A DNA stretch of 64,000 bases, taken from contig NZ_JAEUGD010000064.1 in the NCBI RefSeq assembly GCF_016775155.1, forward strand, positions 195,430 to 259,429. Reading direction: 5' to 3'. The notes below the pieces were generated by a model that ran no database searches, was not told where the DNA came from, and saw only the letters and a program-made list of their open reading frames with translations. This DNA is from Fulvivirga marina. Its GTDB lineage: Bacteria; Bacteroidota; Bacteroidia; Cytophagales; Cyclobacteriaceae. Position numbers and translations under genes: made by a program. Below, piece by piece: positions 54,179 to 63,812 of the stretch; the stretch's first letter is position 1; each line of letters opens with the position of its first letter.

Positions 54179-55945
54179 ATGAAAGGCATGACGTTAGAAT
54201 TCAAGGATCCTGCACAAGAGAAAAAGTATGGGCTTGAAACCCTGGCTTTCAACATTAAAACTTGCCGAACTATTTGTTTAATTGCTCTTATTGCTCATAG
54301 CTTTTATATCATTAAGGATTACGTCTCAAATTATTACGATACCGCATACTTCAGGCTATTCGTGATTGTTCCATTTTTTGCATTGTGTTATTTCATTGCC
54401 AATAAGCCATTGTTCAAAACCAACCCAAAACGCTTCCAATACCTGGCTGTTACAATTGGCTTATTGACCATTTCATATCAGATAATCATTGTGCTGTTAA
54501 ACTCCTTTTCATATACCCAGATTACACATAACGTGTCCTTGATCATGTATGGTACATTTATCTTTCTGGGTATTAGGTTTAAAGATTTATTACTCTTCTT
54601 CGGCCCTATAGTGATAGTTGCATCATTATTATTTTCATGGCTCATTATGGATTATGACCTGTCCCAAAAGATAGACTTAACCATTGTACTGAGCCTGAAC
54701 TACTTTATCGCGCTTTTCGCTAAATATAATATAGAAACACATAGCAGAGTACATTTTTTAAATGAGGAAAGGCTTAATATCCATAATGCTATGATGATCA
54801 AAGTAAATGATGAATTGCAACAACAAAGAGCCATGTACAGAGGTGTTACCAAGCGCTCCAGTGACATGATCACGATTAAAAATATGAATGGTAAGTTGGA
54901 GTTTGTATCAGAAGCGGTCAAAGAAATACTAGGATATGAACCCAAAGAATTAATAGGAACAGAGGCCAATAACCTGATTTATAAAGAAGACATGGAATCT
55001 CTCAACAGGGTTAGGGAAGATATTCAGAGAGGGAAAACCGTTAAGCTGGAATATAGAATGATCCATAAGGATGGGCATCCGGTATGGGTTGAGGGTATAG
55101 GAACACCTATTTATAACCGAAAGAAAGAAATAGTTAGCCTTCAGGGGAGCATCAGGAACATTAAGGATAAGAAGGAAATCGAACTACGATTAAAAAAATC
55201 AAAAGAGCGACTGGAAGAACTTAATGCTCAAAAAGACCGGTTCTTTTCAATAGTATCACACGATTTAAGAGGTCCAATAGGCAATATCCAGTCACTGATT
55301 GATTTTTTGGAATCTTCTATTAAAAAAGGAGACATGGAGGAAATTGGCACTATTATCGAATACCTTAAAAAGGCATCTCAAAACACCAGCAACCTGTTGC
55401 ACAACCTTTTAACCTGGTCTAAAACTCAATTGGAAGGAGCTGTCGTAAATAAGGTTCCCTCTAATCTCAAGGAAATTGTAAATGTGAATTATGAACTTCT
55501 CAAGCCCCTAATTGACGGCAAAAAACTGGTGTTTGAGTCAGAGATCGATGAAAGCGTCAATGTATTTGCCGATTTCGATATGGTCAAGACAGTGATTAGA
55601 AATTTAATTTCAAATGCTATAAAATTCACACCTTCCGCCGGAACCATAAAGGTGTACACCCGTGATACTGTAGATAATCATGTAGAAATAATTGTAGAAG
55701 ATACTGGTGTGGGCATCTCTGAAAACAGGCTTTCTAAGCTATTTGATTTATCTATGAAGACATCGACACCAGGTACGAATGAGGAAGTGGGTAGTGGTCT
55801 GGGACTTATTCTATGCAATGACTTTATTCACCTTAATGACGGTACAATGCAGGTGCACAGCCATGAAGGTATAGGCACATGTGTTGTTATAAAACTACCT
55901 AAGCACGATCCTGTCTTATCTCATCGAAAAACAACACTACATTGA
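54179..55945 (+). CDS. Membrane PAS-domain sensor histidine kinase
   Basis: A 588-residue kinase: six hydrophobic helices (about 25-185), a PAS/PAC domain (about 215-340), HisKA with phospho-His (FSIVSHDLRGPIGN) and a complete HATPase (NLISNAIKFT, DTGVGISENR, GSGLGLILCN). No response-regulator domain or adjacent regulator gene is seen, so its partner is elsewhere. It has its own upstream 175-bp gap. Confidence 0.88.
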   Translation: MKGMTLEFKDPAQEKKYGLETLAFNIKTCRTICLIALIAHSFYIIKDYVSNYYDTAYFRLFVIVPFFALCYFIANKPLFKTNPKRFQYLAVTIGLLTISYQIIIVLLNSFSYTQITHNVSLIMYGTFIFLGIRFKDLLLFFGPIVIVASLLFSWLIMDYDLSQKIDLTIVLSLNYFIALFAKYNIETHSRVHFLNEERLNIHNAMMIKVNDELQQQRAMYRGVTKRSSDMITIKNMNGKLEFVSEAVKEILGYEPKELIGTEANNLIYKEDMESLNRVREDIQRGKTVKLEYRMIHKDGHPVWVEGIGTPIYNRKKEIVSLQGSIRNIKDKKEIELRLKKSKERLEELNAQKDRFFSIVSHDLRGPIGNIQSLIDFLESSIKKGDMEEIGTIIEYLKKASQNTSNLLHNLLTWSKTQLEGAVVNKVPSNLKEIVNVNYELLKPLIDGKKLVFESEIDESVNVFADFDMVKTVIRNLISNAIKFTPSAGTIKVYTRDTVDNHVEIIVEDTGVGISENRLSKLFDLSMKTSTPGTNEEVGSGLGLILCNDFIHLNDGTMQVHSHEGIGTCVVIKLPKHDPVLSHRKTTLH

Positions 55946-56212
55946 TGAAAGAGACCCGCTCAGAGAAATTTCACCAACCAAATCTATAATCTAATTTTAT
56001 TACTGCTACGACCATAGGAAAAGACCCTTTTAGACATAAATCAAAACCCGGCCCAGCATAACACCTTTTTCATAAAAATTTAATTATTCAATGCAATTAT
56101 TATCTTTTAAAGCACAAAAATTATTGTTTTCTTACAAAATATGTAACCTTGGGTATTGACAACCTGCCAATAAATTCATAACTTATAATACACTAGTTTT
56201 CAATTATTTGAC

Positions 56213-56608
56213 ATGAAGGCGCTCATTACTTTCATTCTAATAATTGCCTGCGGTTCTTTGCACGGTCAAAGCAGCGAAAATAAAACCTGCAGAGAACTGG
56301 AAAGGTTACTTCCCTATAAAGCCTGGAAAGTTCAAAGGTTCTATAAAGCTTCCCTGGAATCAATGGATTATGACAGTTCCAAATTTGACTCTCCAGTTCG
56401 AAAGGTGAACAACCTCTACCACTATTCAAAAGGAGATAGCTCAAAAAGCTATTGGAACATTTCTTTAAACCCAAGGACCAACCTGGTACTGATCAGGTTG
56501 GAGGGATGGGAATTTAGACAGTGTTTTATTTTCAATAACACAGTCTTTTTAATGCAAGAAATAGCTCGGACAAATTATAAGTATAAAATTGAACCAATTA
56601 CGGATTGA
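56213..56608 (+). CDS. Exported protein of unknown function
   Basis: A 131-residue protein with a signal peptide (residues 1-18, cleaved near LHGQ). The mature part is beta-rich with paired cysteines (ENKTCREL and FRQCFIF). Its stop lies inside the next frame, making an overlapping three-gene cluster. No family was recognised. Confidence 0.65.
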   Translation: MKALITFILIIACGSLHGQSSENKTCRELERLLPYKAWKVQRFYKASLESMDYDSSKFDSPVRKVNNLYHYSKGDSSKSYWNISLNPRTNLVLIRLEGWEFRQCFIFNNTVFLMQEIARTNYKYKIEPITD

Positions 56609-57182
56609 CCGGTTGAAGCAGGCACAAGCTGCCATATATAGATCATCCTCAGCGAAAAAGCAGCGTGATAACAATACTCTTTGGGATTACTTCCTTAAGC
56701 TATTGCCTATACTGGTTTCAATTGCTGGTGTAGTCATGGGGCTATTTCAATATTCCTACAACCAATACGTGCAAGATGTTCGAAAATATAACCTTTCCTA
56801 CTATGATGAGCGATTTGCCATCTTAAAAAATATGGCAGGAATTTTATCCAGAATTGATACTGAAATTTCAATCAACCCTAAAGGCAGGTCTGAAGCACAG
56901 CAAGACAGCCTGATTAACCTGGTCAAGGAACTCAATCAATCTCAATACTATGCTTATTTATACCTTGACCCTGCCGATACAACATCAGACCTTAAACTAA
57001 TCAATAGCCTTGATATATGCAGTCAACATTTAAACAATATGCTCATTGGATTTCCTGTCAGTAAAGAAGATTTCAGGGAATCAAGCTTAAACTCTATGCG
57101 AATTATTGGTGACATTCTAAGAAAAGAAAAAGATGAAGTTAATACGTTTAATTACGGTGCTTTCATTGATGAATTGCTATAG
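56589..57182 (+). CDS. Single-pass membrane protein, unknown
   Basis: A 197-residue protein with one transmembrane helix (about 35-55, FLKLLPILVSIAGVVMG) and a helical soluble domain outside or inside. No ATG lies near the start; TTGs at 56589 and 56613 are the options, and both are plausible. It overlaps the gene before and, by 50 bases, the gene after, which suggests coupled translation. Confidence 0.6.
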   Translation: MNQLRIDRLKQAQAAIYRSSSAKKQRDNNTLWDYFLKLLPILVSIAGVVMGLFQYSYNQYVQDVRKYNLSYYDERFAILKNMAGILSRIDTEISINPKGRSEAQQDSLINLVKELNQSQYYAYLYLDPADTTSDLKLINSLDICSQHLNNMLIGFPVSKEDFRESSLNSMRIIGDILRKEKDEVNTFNYGAFIDELL

Positions 57183-57669
57183 CTATGCGCAAAAAGATAG
57201 CACCCTATATAGCCCGGAAGACATGGTCTTTTTAAGCGCCCCAACAAAGACCTATATTGGTACCCACATCAATTTTTATAGTGGGTATGAAATATTCGAA
57301 AAAGCTCGGGCCATGAGCACACAAATGTTCCCTATAGGTTTTGATGCAAGGTTTTTTAGGCAAAAGGTTCTATATGATATCAGTGCGAGTTACACCTTCA
57401 TCAACCTTGAGGGTGGTTTCACTTCATACCTATTACTTTCGACGGCTATAGGTACATGGAATAATTCCACCGTGATAAGCATTGGACCAACGTACATGCT
57501 ACCACTTTTCAACTATGACCACCTGATAGGCCTGGAGCTAACCTGGGAAACGACCTTTATACCACTTTCACTAAACGGCATGTATAACCCCAATGCCGAT
57601 TATTACTATGTATTTTTCGGTATTAAACTACCTATTTTTCCTATCAAAATAATTAGGGAGAAGTATTAG
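57133..57669 (+). CDS. Small outer-membrane beta-barrel-like protein
   Basis: A 178-residue protein with a signal peptide (MKLIRLITVLSLMNCYSYA, cut near residue 19). Short amphipathic strands and aromatic residues follow (FYSGYEIF, LYDISASYTF, STVISIGPTYMLP, DYYYVFFGIKLP), suggesting a small eight-strand barrel. It starts inside the previous gene. Probably the envelope end of the three-gene cluster. Confidence 0.65.
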   Translation: MKLIRLITVLSLMNCYSYAQKDSTLYSPEDMVFLSAPTKTYIGTHINFYSGYEIFEKARAMSTQMFPIGFDARFFRQKVLYDISASYTFINLEGGFTSYLLLSTAIGTWNNSTVISIGPTYMLPLFNYDHLIGLELTWETTFIPLSLNGMYNPNADYYYVFFGIKLPIFPIKIIREKY

Positions 57670-57791
57670 CTCATATTAACCGTTAAACCCGTCCGTGAAT
57701 ACTTCCATCATATTTCACCCCTGAAAATATTTGATTTGTTTAGCCAGATGCAGTTGTCTAACTTGCATTCGATTTCCCTAAAATATTTTCT

Positions 57792-58043
57792 ATGTTTGAC
57801 GGTTTAGATTACCCCAAATCACTTGATGAGGAGCTTTTTAATACGTGGTTAGAGAATGGCAGGCAGAGCAAGCTCAGCTACCATTACCTGCTAATCATTT
57901 GGGACGATTTTGAGTCAGATTACCAACCAGTATATCTTGAGAATAGGGATCAGTTAGATGACTATGCCAAGCATAAAGTTTTGAACAGCAGAGAATCACT
58001 GGTAGCGGCATATGACTTGTATTCCGAGTCCAGAGTTGTTTGA
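57792..58043 (+). CDS. Small soluble protein, unknown
   Basis: An 83-residue acidic protein with an ATG start. It has a central hydrophobic strand (YHYLLIIWDDFE) and a helical end. It stands alone before the aidB-like gene on the opposite strand. Nothing in the residues suggests a family. Confidence 0.55.
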   Translation: MFDGLDYPKSLDEELFNTWLENGRQSKLSYHYLLIIWDDFESDYQPVYLENRDQLDDYAKHKVLNSRESLVAAYDLYSESRVV

Positions 58044-58097
58044 GATTTGTTTTAGCATCTAAAATGTCCGGTACTTGGGATAGGTAATCGGTACGCC

Positions 58098-58122
58098 GTT
58101 GTTGGAGAAAAACTCCAACAAC
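58098..58122. terminator. Bidirectional hairpin before convergent genes
   Basis: GTTGTTGGAG (58098-58107) and CTCCAACAAC (58113-58122) pair around AAAAA in the gap between two convergent genes. No T-tract follows on either strand, so strength is uncertain. Confidence 0.4.
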
Positions 58123-58147
58123 CCAACTCATCGAAACGGTTAAACAT

Positions 58148-59776
58148 TCAAAACAAAAATTCCTCAACAATACCCTTACTATCAGCAGCCTCCGAAAGGT
58201 TGCCAAACATACATCCTGTAGAACTTTCTGTAAGTCTGGATAGGCAATAGGCTTCAGCCATATGGTTTCGGCCTGATTTGATAAGCGCTGATGCCTGAGC
58301 TGCCTTGGCAAACTGCTCTACAAAATGTCGCGCCTGACCTTCAGATAGTTTGCTAAGACTTGCGCTTAGCTTTTCGATAAAGCTATCATAGAGCGACAAA
58401 TTTCCTTTTGCAGATTCCAATTCACTGATAAAAGCATCCAGAGCCGCCGGAGACTTGGCAATGGCGCGCATTACATCAAGGCATTGCACATTGCCACTTC
58501 CTTCCCATATGGCGTTTACAGGAGCTTCTCTGTACAATCGCGGTAGCACGCCACTTTCTACATAGCCATTGCCTCCCAGGCATTCCATAGCTTCACCCAG
58601 AAAAGGGATAGAACGTTTGGTAATCCAGTACTTTCCGATGGGTGTTAATAGCCTCAGCAGCAGTTTTTCTTCTTCTTTGGTACCATTTTCCAGGCAAAGT
58701 GCAGTACGATAGGTCATCGCCAGAGCCGCTTCCGATTCCAGGCATAAGTCGGCAACGACGTTTTGCATCAAAGGCTGGTCTGCCAGCAGCTTGCCGAAAG
58801 CCTTTCTGTGCTGTATATGATGAAGTACTTCCGTTAGTCCCCGGCGCATCAATGCAGAAGAGCCAATCATACAATCATATCGAGTTAGCGCTACCATCTC
58901 CAAAATAACGGATACCCCTCTGCCTTCATCACCCATTAACCATGCCTGTGCACCATCAAATTCAATTTCCGAAGAGGCGTTGGAACGATTCCCCAGCTTG
59001 TCTTTAAGCCTTTGAACACGGAAGTTGTTCTTAGAGCCATCAGGAAGCCACCTGGGGAGTAGAAAACAGGAAATACCCTGATCCGTTTGCGCTAAGGTTA
59101 AAAAAGCGTCACTCATAGGAGCTGAACAGAACCATTTATGACCCGTTAGCTGATACAATTCCCCTGCACCACTTTGATCAACAGGCTTTGCTTCCGTTGT
59201 ATTGGCCCTTACATCAGAGCCTCCCTGTTTTTCGGTCATGGCCATGCCTATAGTTAAGCCTTGTTTTTCATAATAAGGCTGGTTCGATGGATCGTATGTT
59301 GTTGACAGAATTTTAGGGATCCATTCATCTGCTTTTGGAAAATGCTTTTGTATGGCAGGAATACAAGAAAAAGTCATAGTGATAGGGCAGCAGGTGCCTG
59401 CTTCATTTTGACCGTGTAAGTAAAACAGCGCCATTCTTAACAGGTGATTTCCGGGTTTATGTTCAGACCAGGGGAGGGCGTGTACCCCATGTTCTATGCC
59501 CTGAGTCATCAACTCATGATATGCAGGGTGGAACTCAACTTCATCCGTTCTGAAACCGCGGGAATTATGCGTCTCAAAAACAGGTGTATATTTATTGGCC
59601 AGTCTTCCATTGTCAATCATTTGTCTGGTACCCATGGATTTACCATACTCACTAACCTTTGATGCTCCCAAATCAACATGAGCTTGCTTTAGCATATGTT
59701 GAAGTGGCTTATCAATTTCGAACAGGTTTATATTCTCAAGAATTGGACTTTGGTTGAATACTTCGTGTGTTTCCAT
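58148..59776 (-). CDS. aidB: AidB-type acyl-CoA dehydrogenase
   Basis: The ATG at 59776 gives 542 residues, close to E. coli AidB (541). A TTG at 59827 adds a hydrophobic stretch and is rejected. The FAD-binding acyl-CoA dehydrogenase core is shown by MAMTEKQGGSDVRANTTEA, HKWFCSAPMSDAFL and CLGGNGYVESG. AidB guards DNA from alkylation and is induced in the Ada response in E. coli. It has no partner genes here. Confidence 0.9.
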   Translation of the reverse strand: METHEVFNQSPILENINLFEIDKPLQHMLKQAHVDLGASKVSEYGKSMGTRQMIDNGRLANKYTPVFETHNSRGFRTDEVEFHPAYHELMTQGIEHGVHALPWSEHKPGNHLLRMALFYLHGQNEAGTCCPITMTFSCIPAIQKHFPKADEWIPKILSTTYDPSNQPYYEKQGLTIGMAMTEKQGGSDVRANTTEAKPVDQSGAGELYQLTGHKWFCSAPMSDAFLTLAQTDQGISCFLLPRWLPDGSKNNFRVQRLKDKLGNRSNASSEIEFDGAQAWLMGDEGRGVSVILEMVALTRYDCMIGSSALMRRGLTEVLHHIQHRKAFGKLLADQPLMQNVVADLCLESEAALAMTYRTALCLENGTKEEEKLLLRLLTPIGKYWITKRSIPFLGEAMECLGGNGYVESGVLPRLYREAPVNAIWEGSGNVQCLDVMRAIAKSPAALDAFISELESAKGNLSLYDSFIEKLSASLSKLSEGQARHFVEQFAKAAQASALIKSGRNHMAEAYCLSRLTESSTGCMFGNLSEAADSKGIVEEFLF

Positions 59777-60168
59777 GGTTGAATTTTTAAAGCTTAACAA
59801 GCATAAAATAGTAACATTTTGTAACAATGCGATGGCTTTTTTAATAAACAGACCGTGACTTAAATATCCCCATAATATGAATATGCCAATATTTAGACCA
59901 TATCTGCCTCATTTTTTAAGAGTTACAGAAATCAAAGCAATTGGGGGTGGGGGGTAGAACTTTAAACACTCACTTATTTCCTCACGAAAGTAATATTGGG
60001 TTCTTCAGGCACAGAGTTCGCTCAGAGGTTCTACTGGGAAGTATGAGCAGCGAAGGAAATACACAGGATTTGCTCAAACAAAGCCATATTCCTGACCTTT
60101 CAGTATTCAACCATCAATCTCTGACAAAAATCATTGTAGTTTTTACAAATGCTCACTAAGTTGCTTCA
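59777..60168. other. Intergenic, no gene recognised
   Basis: A 392-bp gap upstream of two divergent genes. A G-rich run (TTGGGGGTGGGGGGTAG, 59940-59956) stands out in AT-rich DNA but has no partner structure. A short frame at 59941 lacks good composition and is not counted. It contains the promoters of both neighbours. Confidence 0.4.
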
Positions 60169-60663
60169 ATGTCAAGTTTAAGGATCAGGCCCCGGTTTAA
60201 GCAGCTCATTCTGGGGCATCAGGCAGATATAGAGCAGCAGATTCATACTGCTTTGGCCAATGAAAAGCAATTTGTATTCAATCACCTTCCCGGTCATATT
60301 TATATCAGGATTCATCCTGACAATCTCCATTTTTGGTCGCCCCAGTTACACTTAACCTTTGAACAAGAAGGCGAAAACGTAGTTATCAGAGGTTTATATG
60401 GTCCTAACCCCTCACTCTGGGCCGTTTTCTTTTTCGGATATATTATTTTAGGATTACTGGCACTTTTTGTTGGGGTTTGGGGCTTTAGCTTATGGAGTTT
60501 AGGCAAGGATACCACTATTCTTTGGGGGATTCCGCTACTAAGTGTGATTGCATTGCTGTTGTACCTGGCCAGTCAGGCGGGACAAAAGTTTGGCGCACAG
60601 CAAATGTTTGACATTCATCACTTCTATGAGCAAACAATCAAAGATAAAGTAGAGGTTAGCTGA
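60169..60663 (+). CDS. Small two-helix membrane protein
   Basis: A 164-residue protein with a soluble N-terminal part (1-80) and two hydrophobic helices (about 83-107 and 118-138, WAVFFFGYIILGLLALFVG and GIPLLSVIALLLYLASQ). The N-terminus shows HLPGHIYIRIHPDNLHFWSP strands. No motif is recognised. Confidence 0.6.
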   Translation: MSSLRIRPRFKQLILGHQADIEQQIHTALANEKQFVFNHLPGHIYIRIHPDNLHFWSPQLHLTFEQEGENVVIRGLYGPNPSLWAVFFFGYIILGLLALFVGVWGFSLWSLGKDTTILWGIPLLSVIALLLYLASQAGQKFGAQQMFDIHHFYEQTIKDKVEVS

Positions 60664-60667
60664 TCAA

Positions 60668-60865
60668 TCAATTATCTGCTTCTCCCGGATAGATAGAAAT
60701 AATATGCTGCAACTTTTCTATCTCAGACTGCTTTTGTGTAAGTGCTTTACGTTCCTTATCTAAAGGTTTGCCTTTAAGTTCATTTAACTGAAGCGAAAGT
60801 TTATACATCATATCTTCCAGTGCCTCCAGTAATATCGGTTTGTAGTGGGGTTCTATCTCTATCAT
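60668..60865 (-). CDS. Small helical protein, unknown
   Basis: A 65-residue helical protein with an ATG start. Heptad-like leucines and charged residues (LEDMMYKLSLQLNELKG, KEIEKLQHI-like run) suggest a coiled coil. It converges with the membrane protein gene, four bases apart. Function unknown. Confidence 0.5.
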   Translation of the reverse strand: MIEIEPHYKPILLEALEDMMYKLSLQLNELKGKPLDKERKALTQKQSEIEKLQHIISIYPGEADN

Positions 60866-61232
60866 ACTTCTAAAATAGAGGTTAATTTCAAAATTTTCGA
60901 AAATTCAGACCTCCTTTGTTTCCTAAGGAAGACCTAAAAAAGCACATCATCCTCAAATCTTCACAGAGCAACCGAGAGTATTCAGCCTCTCCGCGAACAG
61001 AAATAGAAGTAAGGCTTTTGAAAGCATTATATTAGACCTTCTACCAGAGACTCTACAGGAAAGTGCAAGGACCGCCTGAGATATAATGCTACTGATCCCA
61101 AAATACCCCATTAGAGGATATAAAGTGGTAAATAGCCACCCCTAATCGAGCTAAAAGCTGATTGATTCAGTTCAATTACAATTTCCAAACCCATTTGGCT
61201 ATCCCACCAAAAAAGATCAGTTTTGAACCTGT
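60866..61232. other. Intergenic, no gene recognised
   Basis: A 367-bp gap before the kinase gene. A stretch at 61030-61080 (AGAGACTCTACAGGAAAGTG) resembles sequences at 32641 and 49500, which may be a degraded repeat. No coding or RNA feature is seen. Confidence 0.35.
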
Positions 61233-62204
61233 ATGTTGGATATACATAACGAAATACTTGCAACCACCCGTGCTTCGGCTATCATCCGGGCAGTATCCGT
61301 GCAAACACTATGGAGCGGTTATGGGGAGATTAAACGCTATTTTTTAGAGGGAGGAGAATACCCAAGTGTTATTGTAAAGCACATTCAGTTGCCAGAAGGA
61401 AGTCAGCATCCCAGGGGGTGGAACACGCCCTTATCGCATCTGCGAAAGCTGAAGTCTTATGAGGTAGAAAGGAAATGGTATCAAGACTTTGCAGAACAGA
61501 CAGCTACCCTTTGCAGAGTTCCTCATAGTTATCATGCTGTGGAAGAGGGGAATGAACTGTTATTGATCATAGAAGACTTGGATGCGAGTGGGTACACCAT
61601 CCGGTTAGATCCTGATGATGTGACCCTGGAAGACGCTAAAAGCTGTCTTGCCTGGCTGGCACATTTTCACGCTAAATTCATGAATGTAGCACCCCTAGGA
61701 TTATGGCCCACAGGTACTTACTGGCACCTGGATACTCGTCCTGATGAATGGGCGCGGATGAGAAACACATCACTGAAACATGCAGCAAAGGCCATAGATA
61801 GCCGGCTTAAACATGCCAAATATCAAACACTGGTTCATGGGGATGCCAAACTGGCTAATTTTTGCTTCAGCGAAACCGGTCTCGTAGCAGCCGTAGATTT
61901 CCAGTATGTAGGTAAGGGGTGTGGCATGAAAGACGTTGCTTACTTGATCAGCAGCTGTTTTGAAGAAGAAGCGTGTGAAAAGTATGAAGAGGAGCTACTC
62001 AATCATTACTTTCAACAACTTGAAACAACACTAGATAACAATATTGATTATCAAGAAGTTAAAGAAGAGTGGCGTTTACTCTATCCTTATGCCTGGGCGG
62101 ATTTCTACCGGTTTCTTGACGGCTGGAGTCCTGGTCATTGGAAAATGCACGATTATAGTAAACGACTCACCAGGCAGGTGATTGACGAGTTAAAGATCAA
62201 ATGA
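61233..62204 (+). CDS. Aminoglycoside-phosphotransferase-like small-molecule kinase
   Basis: A 323-residue kinase of the APH/choline-kinase fold. The catalytic loop is [11 protein letters not shown] (about 205) and the DFG-like motif is [12 protein letters not shown]. The family phosphorylates small alcohols, amines or nucleosides. The substrate is not clear. The stop overlaps the start of the phosphatase gene (ATGA), so the two are translated together. Confidence 0.82.
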   Translation: MLDIHNEILATTRASAIIRAVSVQTLWSGYGEIKRYFLEGGEYPSVIVKHIQLPEGSQHPRGWNTPLSHLRKLKSYEVERKWYQDFAEQTATLCRVPHSYHAVEEGNELLLIIEDLDASGYTIRLDPDDVTLEDAKSCLAWLAHFHAKFMNVAPLGLWPTGTYWHLDTRPDEWARMRNTSLKHAAKAIDSRLKHAKYQTLVHGDAKLANFCFSETGLVAAVDFQYVGKGCGMKDVAYLISSCFEEEACEKYEEELLNHYFQQLETTLDNNIDYQEVKEEWRLLYPYAWADFYRFLDGWSPGHWKMHDYSKRLTRQVIDELKIK

Positions 62205-63085
62205 TACTCAGAGAAGAAGAATTAAAATCACTTTGTCAGACGGCAACCACCGCTGCATTAGCAGCTGGCGAATATATTCAATCCCAGTTTAATAAACATT
62301 ATACTAAAACACACAAAGCAGGTGGTAACTCCCTGGCTTCTCAGGTAGTAACAGACATAGATGTAAGAGCTCAGGAAATCATTCTCAAACATTTGGGTAA
62401 TGCCACTCAAAACTATGATTTCGGGTTGTTGACTGAAGAAACTGCTGACGATCAGTCAAGAGGAGAGAAACGTTATTTCTGGTGCATTGACCCAATGGAC
62501 GGAACCTTACCCTTTACAGAAAAACGGACGGGCTATGCCGTTTCAATTTCATTGATCACAAATGGGGGAGACCCTGTAATTGGTGTGGTTTACGTGCCCG
62601 ACTTAGCAGCGTGTTATACCTCCATTAAAGGATCGGGGGTATGGCTAAACCACAGACCCTATGTTCGGGAGAAAGCAGCTAATGATACAATTCATATATT
62701 TATGGATAGAAGTCTCCAATCTGAAGTATATTTTGACCTGGTAAGCAACTGGCTGAGTGAATGGGCAGCAACCCACAAAACCGGAATAAAATACCACTCG
62801 GGTTTTGGAGCAGTTCGAAATGCATTAGGTGCAATGACCTCAGGTATTGGATGTTATTTTAAGTTTCCCAAACAGCAAAAAGGAGGCGGGAGTATCTGGG
62901 ATTTTGCCGCAACACGATTATTTTTCGAAGAACTGGGGTTGCTGGTGTCCAACGCTCAGGGTAAAAGGCTCCACCTCAATAACCCCAAAACCACTTTTAT
63001 GCACGAAGTAGGTATTCTGTATACTACTCATACTGATTTGTCTGACTTTATCATAAGCGTGGGACAGCAGGTGGGAGATCGCTGA
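62201..63085 (+). CDS. Inositol-monophosphatase/CysQ-type phosphatase
   Basis: A 294-residue phosphatase. The metal sites of the IMPase fold are seen as GLLTEET (Glu near 75), [12 protein letters not shown] (about 95) and [11 protein letters not shown] (about 230). The length fits CysQ/3'(2'),5'-bisphosphate nucleotidase or a sugar phosphatase. It overlaps the kinase gene by four bases. Confidence 0.85.
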   Translation: MILREEELKSLCQTATTAALAAGEYIQSQFNKHYTKTHKAGGNSLASQVVTDIDVRAQEIILKHLGNATQNYDFGLLTEETADDQSRGEKRYFWCIDPMDGTLPFTEKRTGYAVSISLITNGGDPVIGVVYVPDLAACYTSIKGSGVWLNHRPYVREKAANDTIHIFMDRSLQSEVYFDLVSNWLSEWAATHKTGIKYHSGFGAVRNALGAMTSGIGCYFKFPKQQKGGGSIWDFAATRLFFEELGLLVSNAQGKRLHLNNPKTTFMHEVGILYTTHTDLSDFIISVGQQVGDR

Positions 63086-63101
63086 TTTAACACTACCCCC
63101 C

Positions 63102-63120
63102 ATATGGCTCATAGCCATAT
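63102..63120. terminator. Hairpin between convergent genes
   Basis: ATATGGCT and AGCCATAT flank CAT in the gap between the phosphatase and deaminase genes. An 8-bp stem without a clear T-tract; either direction could use it. Confidence 0.4.
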
Positions 63121-63146
63121 ATTGCTTGGTTCAAACCCATCCTTAA

Positions 63147-63581
63147 TTAAAGCTCTCCAATATCTTCATTCCAAAGCTCAGGTTTATCATGAATAAACTG
63201 CTCCATCATTTGAATACATGTTGGATCATCCACATCGATTACTTCAACGCCATGAGACTCCATGAATTCACGTGCTCCCGGAAATGTGCGTGATTCGCCC
63301 ACAATTACTTTAGGGATGTTGAACTGCACAATGGTTCCTGCACACATATAGCAGGGCATAAGGGTTGAGTAAATCACGGTATTTTTATAACTGCCTATTC
63401 TTCCTGCATTATTCAGGCAGTCCATTTCTCCATGTAAAATAGGGTTAGCTTCCTGAACCCGCTTATTATGCCCTCTGGCAATAATCTTGTTGTCTCTTAC
63501 CAAAACAGAGCCAATCGGAATTCCTCCTTCGTCCAGACTTTTTTTTGCTTGATCTATCGCTGCTTGTAGAAATGGGTCCAT
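63147..63581 (-). CDS. Cytosine deaminase (yeast Fcy1-like)
   Basis: A 144-residue zinc deaminase. The HGEMDC motif (His/Glu) and PCYMC (two zinc cysteines) are the active site. The layout GGIPIGSVL, then ARGHNKRVQ, GRIGSYKNT and MEQFIHDKPELWNEDIGEL follows the yeast-type cytosine deaminase rather than the bacterial CodA type or tRNA TadA. It converts cytosine to uracil for salvage. It is transcribed away from the neighbouring kinase/phosphatase pair. Confidence 0.88.
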   Translation of the reverse strand: MDPFLQAAIDQAKKSLDEGGIPIGSVLVRDNKIIARGHNKRVQEANPILHGEMDCLNNAGRIGSYKNTVIYSTLMPCYMCAGTIVQFNIPKVIVGESRTFPGAREFMESHGVEVIDVDDPTCIQMMEQFIHDKPELWNEDIGEL

Positions 63582-63812
63582 AATTTTTAAAATTTTAACC
63601 TAATAAATATATTATTTATTCTTCATATTAATAACAGCGACAAATAAAAAGAATCGGTATCAGAGGTTAAAGTAAACCTTTAGATAACTGCATTATCAGA
63701 CAACTGAATGATAACAAGAGCCGATCATTACCACGTACTCTAAAAAAATTAACTTTTACTACTGATCTGTTCAAGTCTTTAGAGCCGGGATGACTTGGCT
63801 CCATAATACATT

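Noticed and set aside
59941-60159. A 72-codon plus-strand frame upstream of the small membrane protein
   Set aside because: It starts in the G-rich run, has no family pattern and lies where the promoters of two genes should be.
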